This document shows, in pieces, positions 32,548-42,670 of a DNA stretch of 64,000 bases. A program made the translations under genes and the position numbers. Position 1 is the first letter of the stretch. Every line of letters starts with the position of its first letter. The notes under the pieces are model-generated. The model saw only the letters and a program-made list of their open reading frames with translations, was not told the origin of the DNA and searched no databases. The stretch spans positions 3,038,001 through 3,102,000 of the forward strand of contig CM066305.1 of the NCBI GenBank assembly GCA_033807695.1, in the 5' to 3' direction. Source of the stretch: Daedaleopsis sinensis. Lineage: Eukaryota; Basidiomycota; Agaricomycetes; Polyporales; Polyporaceae.

Positions 32548-34326
32548 CGGGTGACCCAAGGCCAGTTCTATCTCATCCGTCAGTCAAACATCCGCCACGA
32601 CATTCAGATCATCTTCCGGACCCTCACCCGGGGCGTTGACAACCCGTCCCAACCAGACTTCCTGTGGACCCTGACCAGTGGCAGGAAGACGATCATCTTT
32701 TGCCCAACAATCGCACACGGTCAGAGGCTGGCCCTGTATCTTCGGCAACACCTTCCTACTTCAATTGACCGGCATTCTTTCATCCGCACGTACAACGCAC
32801 TAAAGTGGCCTGAGTTCAATGAAGATACATTATCCATGTTTCGAGTCCACTCTGCCCTCTCAGCGACCATGATCATCATTGCGACAGACTCTCTCATGGT
32901 GGGTATCGATCTTCCAAATGTAGCTGATGTGGTTCTCGCAACCTCCCCTGAAACGGCCGATGAACTGGTGCAGAAAATCGGGCGAGCAGGACGCGATAGG
33001 TCTCAAGTCTCGAACGCTCGCGGCCTGGTCTATATTCCGCAGACAACTCTGGAAACAGCGCTCGAGCAGGTCGCCGCGCACGGAGACGAAAGGTCGCCCA
33101 TAACAGGTGTTACGGCAGGCGCTCAGAAGAAGTCTGCGAGGGTTCTCAACCCGGAGATGGCCACCATGATCTCGGCAACGTGCAAAAGGGCTGCACAGGA
33201 CACTGTGTATAAGAATCCGCCTCGTTTTGACCCGCTGTGTCTATGTCCCCTCTGCAGGTGCAAACTTGCTCTCGCTTCCCTCCCTTGCAGCTGCAGCGGC
33301 TGCATCCTCGACTCCCCTCCTCTTCCTGCAATGCTGGACGGCCCTGCGGCGAAGGCCGTGAAAGCACCTCTTCATCGTGATCGTTTGACCAAGGTGATGA
33401 TCGCCGCCGGTGTTGCCCACTTCAAGCAGTTCCGCCGCTCGTTATGCGACCGTGCTCCTGTCACCGAGGACCTCCCCGCCTACGCCTACTTTCCCGATCC
33501 TGTCATGCAGGATATCCTCGCCGCCTTCCCCCACATTCACTCGCAATCTGACCTGGCGCCATACACCATAGATGAACCGTATCTAAAGCCACACATCGCC
33601 CTGTTATGGACCTCGTTTCGTGAGTTTCAAAGTGTTGTTGATGAGATGCGGGTCACGGCTCGTCGGGCACGGAACGACAAGGCGCGGGAGACGCGGCGGA
33701 CGAAGAAGGAGCGTGAAGATGCCGCCGCTGCTTTGGCTGATGTCCTAGCCCGAGAGGACACTGACGAGTCGGACTCTGGTCTCGAGTCCGACGCCATCCA
33801 CGGTGTTGGTAGTGGAATCCCCCTTCCAACTGCCGCTACAGGCTTTGCGCTGACCGCCGGCACTTCTTCAAAGAAAAAGATTCGTGCTGCGGCGGCGGCG
33901 AGTCTCTCTCCATTGCACCCCGATGCAGGTGCGATACTGCGGACAACGTACGTACCTATCACTTGCCGGTGTAATCCGATCGTGCTTGCTAACATGTGTT
34001 GTACTAGACCTTCGACTCGCACCACCCAGCCACCACAGGCAGGCCCGAGCACGGTGCTCTCACCGGTCCCTCGAATCCGCCCGCGTCCTTTGGTCAAACG
34101 CAAGGCACTCGAGGAGCTCCCGGTTCCATCAGCGAACTCAGCGAGCTCGCCACTCGGAGAGAGCACTCTCATGGTGAGCGGCCGGTCACCGAAACGTCTG
34201 CGCCTCAGTCCATCTGTGAGTCTATGGTATACTAGTATACATGTACACAGCTCTAATGTTACGCCATAAACAGGTCGTCGGTGCACATAGCAAAGAGAAC
34301 AAGAGTCCGAGCAGGCAGGAATAGCT

Positions 34327-37300
34327 TCACAGGGTGCTCGCCAGTGCACTATCTTCAAGATCTCTAAGTGCGTCATACTCTACCTCACCGGCGGCGAGCG
34401 CATCTGATACTGACCAGTCGTAATCCACCATCAGTTCTCCCTCGATGTACATGGTGGCTCCGGCAGTCTGCCGGATGTCCTCCCAGGTCTCCCCGTCTCC
34501 GATGTTGTCTCCTTCCGCTTCTGTCTCTTGTTTGGCAGCTCCTGCTATATCCCGTGTATTCGAATCGACGTCCTGTGTGGCCTCTCCTCTGTTAATGCAA
34601 TCCATTCGTCTCATGCGCGTGTCTGCGACCCACTTCTCCAGCTTGCCTTCCCGCAACGCTGCGAGGCCAGTACTAAACACATCCACGCTCTTCTTCGGCT
34701 GCTTCGCATCTTCGCCATAGTGACGCCCCTGGCGAAAGCTATGCACTTCTTCCTCCTTCAGCATGTCAAGCAGGGTCCTGACCTCGGGCCGGCTGTGAGG
34801 ACTTGTATGACGACCACGGCGTTGCTGAAGACCGACTCCCTCGCGGTACGTGTTCTTCAAGGTGACGAAGTGCGAGGCGTTAGGGGCGATTACAGTGGCA
34901 ACGTGTTCGCTGTCCCACTCTTCGCTCTTGTGTGCGATCATGGTCTCGAGCTGCAGATTGATATGCTCGAGATGCAAATCGCCCTCCACCCAGCGCCCTT
35001 CTTCACCTGAGGGATTGATCAACCAGTTATTTAGAAATGCTGCCTTGAGCTCGGGACTCGACTCGAGCTCGAGATTCACGATCATCTCGAGTGTGTAACC
35101 GCTATACTTTGGGTGACTTGAACCGGCGAAAGCAATGCTCATACGCTATAGAACATGTAGTTAGCACCTTGTATACATGATAGTATAATGTGCACTACTA
35201 CCAACCTTTAGGCCCTCGTAAACCCGTCCGGGGTCTCCAGATGCGACTGCCTGTGCAAACTCACGAACAAGGATTCCGTCATGCAAGAACATGATAGAGT
35301 CCGCAAGGCACTGGTCGCCCATGAACGGCACTGATGAATCCAAGTCATCGTGTCGGGTCCCGGCCGGCGCCTTGGCTCCCCGCCGTCTTGTGCGGCTCGA
35401 CCCAGACTTGTCTCCGGCACTAGGCTCTGTCGGAGTCGCACTGCTCTCCTCGCTTCTAGGTGGTACCCATCCAGAGCCGGTTGGTATTGCAAAGACTCCT
35501 ATGCTAGGTGCCGAGCCTTCACACGCATGCTCGTGTGCGCGACGGGAACAGTAGCGGTGGTAGAGTATTTTCGCACTTTCAAGCAGTGTCTCCAATGACG
35601 GTAGTTGACTGGTCCTTTCTAGTTCATTGAAGTGCTCAAAGAGATTGTCGCATCCGAGAAGGACACTAGTAATTATAGAAGAAGTTATATTAATTTGTTC
35701 CCGGACCGAGCATACACAATACATGTGCGGGTGAACTCACTGCCAGCAATCAACGATGCGAGTTTCAACCGCAATATTAGTCATGTACAGGCATGGATAG
35801 TAGTCGACCTTCTTGAGTGACTTTGGTGGCTTCTGTCCGATCTTGGATGCACTATGACCCAGTTTCGAAGGGTCACCAGTGAGGGGGTCACCCCAATGTG
35901 CCTCCGCGACCAGGCTGAGATGTGTCAGTCCAGTATGCCAGGTCTCGAGGAACGGTTCGATCAAATCGAACTTGCGGAAGGCATTTGTTTGGTCACCCAT
36001 GTAGCCCTTCAGCTGTAGCAGTTTCTCGTAGGTGAGTCCATCACCACCCACGAGAATGAGGGCAGAGTCATCGTGGTCTTCGTCCTGCTGACCCATCTGT
36101 CCTAGGAAATCCACGAGGGCATCACGGAACTCTGTTGTAATCGTCTCGTTCTTAGCCACAGTTGACAGTGGGTAGATATCAGTTTTGCGGCGGGGAAGGG
36201 GGCTCTTGGACCCAGTAGTACGAAACAGATCAGCGATCTTAGGTTTAAGATAGTGGAGCTGGGGAATGTAGGTGGCGAGAACTTGAAGACAGTGCAAAGT
36301 ACCAATGCGCGATGCGTGCTCGAAGTCTATCCAGCCCAGCAGTTGATTAACCGTTAAATCTTTCCGTAGGTCTTGAGCGAGCCGTGCTTGCTTGTCCTTG
36401 AGACTGAAAGCGGCTGGATTGTAGTCCGCCACTTCGTTCACGATTGCTGACATTCCGATCTTCATTAGGTTATCTTTTCCCATCCGTGCTTCCCACTGCT
36501 TGAGATGCTGTTGGACGTTATCTGTTCGCATCATCAAAGCTCGAAGAAGCTCGCGCCCAATCTTCCGGATGTACGAAGCATCGAGGGCAGCTAGTCGCTT
36601 AAGAGTGGCGACTGTCGTGTTCCAGGAAGGGGTGTGTCCAATGCGGCTGTTGTACCCGAAGAGTGTCTGCTGAGCCCCGCATGCAAAATATAGAATTCCG
36701 CGGGCAACGTGATTGAGGCGAGCGTACGGGGTACGGCAATATGCAATGTCGCTCAGAATCTCGGTAGTGGTCTAGAAGCGAGATAGTAAGTTGATAGGAT
36801 TGATCAGATACACTGGCAGGTAGCAGGCAGAGTAGCCCTACTATAGTAGCCACAGCACACCGGGTATAGTATCGTAAAGGCTCACAATATCTGTAGGACG
36901 CATCCTCGGCACGGGTTCCATATATCCATCTTGCTTCTTCCCTGATGCAGATATCATGCTAGAGACGAGATGCCACCCAAGGGGACAGTGGCGGGTGAGG
37001 ATCTCGTGCACATGTCGGGGAGTTGCCGCACTGATGTCTTCCCAGCAGAGCTCACGCCTCGCACCACGGTGTGCGGGAAGACCGGACCCATGCAGGCCGT
37101 GTACACCCCTCACCACCTCAACCATCTCTTCGACTAGATGTCTCGCCACCAGCTCGACAGCGAGTGAGGTCATAGCAGGCTTCGCATACTTGACAGTGAG
37201 ATATGAGCCTTCCTGGGTTGCGAACATGCGTGCACCTTCCTCGGAACCGCGCTTGGGTTGCCCAGATGGGTGACGGAGTATAGCGTGTAGAATAGCTCCA

Positions 37301-37707
37301 ACTGTGTATTTCGTATCGCCGTGCAGGAGCTTTGTGACCGTCTGTAGAATCGACTGAGAGTATGAAGATGGAATGCTGGGATGGGGCTGAGAAGTCGTGG
37401 CAGTAGGCGGCGGCGGCGGCTGAGAGTCTGAGCTCGGAGATCGGAATAGCTCCCAGAGGAACTCGCTCAGCGACCAGTTCATGTCCTGCTTGATGAACTG
37501 AAGGACGCAGTAGCACTTTTCGCGTGCTGTAAGTCTTCTCTTCGAAGGTGTGGGCCTGTTCCCGAGACCGGATCTTGCAGCCAGGCTGGGACCGGCCGGC
37601 GAGGAATCCGCGCCTGCTAGTAATCCGGGGACCGTCGCTGCCGGCGTTGACATTGCAGTCATTGACGCCGCAGTTCCGTGACGTGCTGGTGTCTGCGGCA
37701 TAGGCAT
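34327..37707 (-). CDS. DUF6589-type protein, partner of the helicase
   Basis: Four exons, 36886-37707, 35741-36771, 35206-35665 and 34327-35145, give 1043 aa with every phase consistent. The N terminus is Ala/Ser/Thr/Pro-rich, followed by an RRLTAREKCYCVLQFIK helix, a Pro-rich linker and ILQTVTKLLHG. The middle has ILYFACGAQQTLF, VNQLLGWIDFEHASRIGTLH, ILVGGDGLTYEKLLQLKGYM and FETWHTGLTHLSLV-like blocks. The C-terminal part has MFLHDGILVREFAQAVASGD, GRVYEGLK, FLNNWLINPSGEEGRWVEGD and HINLQLETM, which match my memory of fungal DUF6589 proteins, whose function is unknown. The 36772-36885 intron is 114 nt and could hide a small exon. Unlike its helicase neighbour, no lesion is seen. Confidence 0.78.
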
Positions 37708-39778
37708 AGATCCTGTAGCCGGAAATATGAGTGTCGCAAAGACCTGTAACGAATTGTTGGCACCTGCTACTTACCTTCCATCAGGGAAACAAATAGACGC
37801 TATCAGGAGCTACACGCGCCACATAGCGTTTGTAGCCGCGTAGCGACCCCCCCTCTACGATAGCACCCCCTTCTCCTTCGTAGCGCTCCATAGCGCAACA
37901 GAGCATGCTTCATATGGTAAGTCGTCGGAGATCCAGATGCCGATGCAGCTCAGAATCACTCGCTTCGGATACTGTGACGTGGTCCTCGAAACACTATACA
38001 CTCCATTGGCAAGCTATGGAAATATATGTAGTAGGAATACTGATAACAACGAGATACTAGTGACATTCCAACATAGTACACGGACGACAGCAGGTGAACA
38101 TACCATGGTACGAATCGGAGGACAATCTTGATAAGGCTATGATATCTGATCTGACGACTGCAGACGTGAGCGTACTTACTACTAGGCAACGACTCAGAGT
38201 GGAGGGGGAGGGTTGTACGACAATGCTCACAGAACTAATGCGGGACGATGTGTAGATTGTTACTCACCAGTGACCGGCCATAAGCACAGGATGTAGACGG
38301 CTCGAACGATAACCAGAACGAAGTCGAGTGATGGGCAAGTCCCCAAGAAGCGAACGATAAGCGACATGATTGTGCAATGACATGAAACAAGACGTACTAG
38401 AATTGACACTCGGAGGGGGATCCTAGCCAAAGCGCATCACGGATGTCTGCGGGGCGAGGTCGATGCTGTGCAGTTCGTGCAGCTTGAGCGGCAGCACAGA
38501 CGGCTCGAGGTAGTGGGTAGGGCTTGACCTGATCGGCTGCCGACGATAGCTGCCGTCCTCAAGCAAGCGAGCGGAGGTGGAGGCAGCGTAGGGGGGCTAG
38601 GGTGAGTACTGCCAGTGGGAGGTGGAGCAGCAGCTCGTTGAAGTCCGTGAAAAAGCTGTAAAGAGTGATAACACATTATCAATATGAGCAAAAGAAGACA
38701 TACCGGTCACCATATACGACACATACCAGTGTCCTGTGGTTTCCCGACTCAGACACTCTCCAGGCGCAGCGGAACCATTTAGGTGATGACAGCGCTGGCT
38801 AGCATGACAAAGCAGCAACTTGAGGCTCGTCGAGTGTGATCCGAGTCCATGATGATGTAAAAGCAAGAGTGTGTCGAAGCTCATAGCGTGCTCAGAGAGG
38901 AGTGCAGTAACACGGCTGGTGGGGGTACTGATAGAGGGGAGGAGGAAGGGGGAGAAAATGCGAAGTTTGCTATCCGAGTCGTCAAGCCAGACCTTCAAGC
39001 GGAGATTGAAAATATCGGGCACAGCCGAACATGACTTGTCATTGGAGATATTCAAGAGACGCGCATGACCGGCCTACTGCTAGTACGCAGTTGTAGTATA
39101 GTATAAGACTGAGCTGGTTGCAGGAAAGGGAACAGGCAATGGCATGCTACAGAGCGTTAGTGACATGTTCATAGTGCTACGTAGCGCTACAGATGCTATC
39201 GGAAAAGCTGTGCTGCTACAGCAATAAGACGCCCAAAACAGTTTCCCTGATGTCCGAGTGATGCGGCCCACCCGGGCCTTCGAATACAAACGAATATTGC
39301 ATCGGATTAGAGTCGTCATCTCTGACAGGGAGCTCGGACATGATGGCAGAGTGGAAAGAGGACCGATCATTATCATTTTGTAGCTAGACATTGACCCGCA
39401 CGACCGCAAGGCGCAAGGGGACTACCGTTAGTACAGGCACGACGTGCGATAAGCGCTTCAAGGATGAGCTTCAAGCCTCAGCGTCTGATTCCAAATCGGG
39501 ACGAGAGGGGAGCCTCCTGCCAAACTCCCGTGTCTTGATGCAGACTGTATATCAGGTAAGATCGACTGTCATCTTCCCCCCTACAGTCAGCTACGGAGAC
39601 TAGGTACCAGCACAATCCAGCACAATTCTAACCCTTGCTTGCGCGCCCTCATGGTGCGGGCAAATCTACGGGCGGCATTAACTGCAGCGTGAGCGCGCGC
39701 CATCCGGACAGATTTGGCCAATCCTGCCAATTCTGGAGGTGACATATGCATTTTTGCTGATGCCCGAGTACTAGTACT

Positions 39779-40175
39779 AGTATAGCGTGCATAGATATTT
39801 TGGATAATGTTTATTATCCAGGGTCTATGGCAGCGTTACTCGTCACACCCGCCGGACAATGTCCTTTGTCCTCTCCGGTATATAGTCCTGGGTTCTGCAC
39901 CCAGTGATCTCTCGTCCCCTCCTCGCCCGGCAGCTCGTACTCGACGTCGAGCTTTCTTTTTGCACCCGCCCTGCCGCGTTCCCCTTTTCTTCTAGTTTCT
40001 ACTTAGCTACATCTCATGTACTAGGCACATTCGCTTCCGCCGGCTTGAGCTCGGCCCACCGGTCGCGCGAGAGACTCAGAGCGGTGGCGACGCGGTCTCG
40101 GTGGTCACGCGCCGCTTCCGCAGCGCGCGCTCAATACCATCGTCTTCCGCCCAGCCCGAGTATAGCGTGCATAGA
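39779..40175. repeat. 17-bp direct repeat flanking a DIRS remnant
   Basis: AGTATAGCGTGCATAGA occurs at 39779-39795 and 40159-40175. GCCCGAG precedes both copies, but the first copy has an extra TACTAGTACTAG. The segment between contains the DIRS 3'-end remnant. Confidence 0.8.
40042..40157 (+). repeat. DIRS-related 3'-end remnant, copy C
   Basis: Near-identical to 23211-23320, apart from a 6-nt insertion (CTCAGA) after GCGCGAGAGA. No other part of the element is next to it. Confidence 0.85.
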
Positions 40176-40379
40176 CTAGGGTTCGCCGTCGTAAGTAATA
40201 GTAGCAGTATAGTAGCTCTCGCCGGTACTAATGACAGTGAACGAGCAATTCATGCTTAAGGATATGCAACGTGATCCACATCCATATGGGGCTCATGATT
40301 GAACGAAATACTGAGCACTAAGATCCAGTATAGTACATGTTCCGAGTCCGCTATTCGAAATCCAGTGGGTCTCTGAGCG

Positions 40380-41774
40380 TCATAGCTTAGCTTCTGCCTC
40401 AGGCTTCACAACATAGTAAAGCCTTGGGAAATGGCAGAATTCATTCCCAGCAGTGCCCTGGGTCTCGATGCATACCTCCTGTTTGTTGAATGAGACCAGC
40501 TTGCCTACAGTTGGAACTTTGCCTATCGAAACGCGTCGTAAGTCTCCTGTACCCCCTCCGAGTCGGGAGCGAACGTTCACGCTTACCATTGTCCGCTGGC
40601 GTAACAGACACAATCTGGTGTCGCTTGAGACCGATTCTAGCGGCTTCGGCTTCGTCGAACCCAACTATTTTGGGGTCTTCGGCCACGGCTGCGGTGATTA
40701 TTTCCGCAGCCCGTGCACCAGAAATGGTGTCTAATACGGGCTTGTGCTCGGCGAGAGCGGCACTCACGTACGCAGACACGCGACTGATCCACTGTAAACC
40801 GCAGTCATTCGTCTGACATTCATAGTTTAGCCAGTGCGATGAACGGAGCGAACATACCGCAGTAGTGGCGGGTATAACCGCAGGGTCGAACAGGTCCTTC
40901 ATGTACCGTAGCGCTCTGAACTCCTGCATCCATTCCCAGACGTAGTGGACAGACATGTCGGCCAAGCTCGGGGTCTCAGTATCCATGAGCCAGGCGCGCC
41001 CGTCGGAGAGTTGCTCTTCTATGAGATCCTGCCGGACGATCAGCGCGGCCATGAGGAGGATCCGCGCGCACTTACCAGATGGGAAGCAAGCCAGCTCTTC
41101 ACGATAGGGAGGTTCCCAGCAATCTCATCCGGATTGACCGTCTTCCCGAACCACTGGAGCACGGTTGAATCAGATCAGCGAACTCGAGGCCGGGAGGTGG
41201 TGCACATACCGCGCTGCGGTCCTTCAAGAACTCTGGCGTGAACTTCTGGTAGGGAAGCGTTTGCCCGCCCAGTTGACCGAGTGTCCTGTCGGCATATGTC
41301 ATAGCGAACGCCTTGACCAATCCGGTGTCCGCTCTGCCGCCTCCTGTGCGCTTGGGGAACAAGGTGCCATAACCTTCGGAAGCGGGGAAACGACGTTCCA
41401 GCACGGCGGCAATGAGGCTGCTATCGCAGTACACATCTCTCCCGATAGCCAGGACTGGGACGAGACGATACTTCACCCCGAGGCGATCTGCGAGGTCGGG
41501 GCGAGGCAGAACCATGGGCAGCTGTCAGAAGACCCGTGTTCGTAAGTGAGCATGCTACATGGGAGAAGTCACTATAAGCCAAACCTCGACTCGCATGTGG
41601 GGAATGTGCTTTATTGCCAGGATATTCCTCACTTTCCGAGCGACTGGAGAGGCGTCATATCTACACAAAGGAAAAGTTAGAATGATCACAACCTGGAAGC
41701 TTCATACGGCGGTTGGAGTTTCATGCGAAGACTCACTGATATAGAATTACAGGAAGTCTGGGAATTTCCTGCAT
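40380..41774 (-). CDS. Glutathione S-transferase-like protein
   Basis: Seven exons, 41737-41774, 41585-41660, 41210-41521, 41076-41153, 40858-41028, 40587-40791 and 40380-40522, give 340 aa. The N-terminal thioredoxin-like fold reads VILYHYDASPVARKVRNIL, then VPVLAIGRDVYCDSSLIAAV, with the cis-Pro-containing VPVL and the DSSL segment that binds glutathione in GSTs. A helical GST C-terminal domain follows (DLIEEQLSDGRAWLMDTETP, SLADMSVHYVWEW). A small C-terminal beta domain (GLKRHQIVSVTPADNG, GKLVSFNKQEVCIET) resembles the extra domain of a fungal GST-like group. It is likely cytosolic and may act in detoxification or a biosynthetic pathway; the substrate is unknown. It is divergent from the chitin synthase. 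Confidence 0.9.
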
Positions 41775-42670
41775 AGTATGTTTGTTGGGCCTGGTCTATT
41801 TGATAGAGGGATGTAGGTGAACGACGTCGGGATGGCTTCTGAGTAAGATAAAGTAGTTGGACGAGCCCGAGGTTGCTGACAGTTGTAGGTTCACGGGCGC
41901 CCGGAACGGGAACATGCGATATGCCGGTAGTCTGACCGCATTGCTATAAATCTAAGATCCGATCGCGGGAGGTACCAATCTTCCTACAGATTGATCATTG
42001 CAGTACCAGGGGTTTACTGTAACCTACGTATGATCGACGGATTGTCTGTGCCAGTACACTTAAGAGGGAATTGCAAGACGAGGTGGAGGCAGGGAGGTTG
42101 CTGTGAGTTGGTTGCCGGCGGGAACACTGCACGCGTAAATGCGAACCCCGGCCACCGCCCCAGTTTGCGTTGCGAGGTAGGATCTACTTGGTGCCTCTTC
42201 GCAGCGGCTATGCAGACTTCTTATGACCGCCGGAAATAATTCCGCAGTCGGTCCCTTTGTCCAAGAGCATGATGTTGTGCGCGAACGAAGATCGAGTCTA
42301 CAAGACCGGAGAGAAAATGTAGACCACGCGTCTTCCGCGCAAAGATGATCTATATTGGTAGGATCGGATGAGGACTGTCTTGTCGTGCACATTTCATTGA
42401 TTGTGAAGTTCACCTCGAGGCTCGGGGATGCTGCCAAACGCGGAGCATCGGAGAGCATCGCCTCGGGAAAAAGGTGGCAGGAGTCTGACTATTTGCGACG
42501 ACAGACGGACGGGGCAGTGATACTGAGCGCTCAGCGCCTTCTCGGCGTTGGTACAAAAACAGTCGGGCACGCATTTCCTCACAACCTCCACGACACATCA
42601 CGCAGGCCACTACGGCCATCTGAGCTCTCTAAACTCCTCGACGACCGACGTTCCCGGCTACGCCGACGCC
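41775..42670. promoter_or_regulatory. Shared divergent promoter region of GST-like and chitin synthase genes
   Basis: About 0.9 kb between the two start codons, on opposite strands. No coding exon is recognised and no specific motif can be assigned with confidence. Confidence 0.5.

Larger units (their letters stand above)
29769..32553. mobile_element. 2,785-bp foldback (long-TIR) DNA element
   Basis: The two halves are reverse complements. 29775-30571 and 31751-32547 appear identical (797 bp each), and open frames on the two arms give identical proteins. Homology continues inward with ~80% identity to about 30865 and 31450, around a ~0.6-kb centre. The termini read CACTACTGGTTTCCCC and CACCCGTGGTTTCCCC. 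The flanks are a 7-bp direct repeat, ACCCAAG, at 29762-29768 and 32554-32560; the next outer base is A versus G, so it would be 8 bp with one change. The element is AT-rich against GC-rich surroundings. No transposase was recognised. Family is unresolved; hAT- or Mutator-like insertion would fit the target-site length. Confidence 0.93.
29013..34324 (+). pseudogene. RecQ-like DEAD/DEAH helicase, split by a foldback element
   Basis: Exons 29013-29339, 29393-29768 (interrupted), 32561-33947, 34008-34215 and 34274-34324; without the insert they add up to 782 codons in one frame. Motif I ATGSGKTGF is at residues 59-67, preceded by a GYYPHDYQLDGVC Q-motif-like stretch. Motif II is GVDEVHL (DEVH) and motif III is LLTATL. 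The C-terminal RecA domain has TIIFCPT, IATDSLMVGIDLPN and QKIGRAGRDRSQ. A Cys-rich cluster (CLCPLCRCK...CSCSGC) and a Lys/Arg/Glu-rich coiled tail follow. It resembles the RecQ-like helicases common in Agaricomycete genomes. The insertion (29769-32553) puts stop codons a few codons into the element, so only the N-terminal ATPase half could be made. Its neighbour on the opposite strand is the DUF6589-type gene, 2 bp away. Confidence 0.88.
37708..40379. other. Long non-genic stretch with repeat remnants
   Basis: 2.7 kb upstream of the DUF6589-type gene. Short frames on both strands (such as 38597-39055 minus) lack recognisable domains. It contains the DIRS remnant copy C and the 17-bp direct repeat listed separately. 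Confidence 0.5.
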
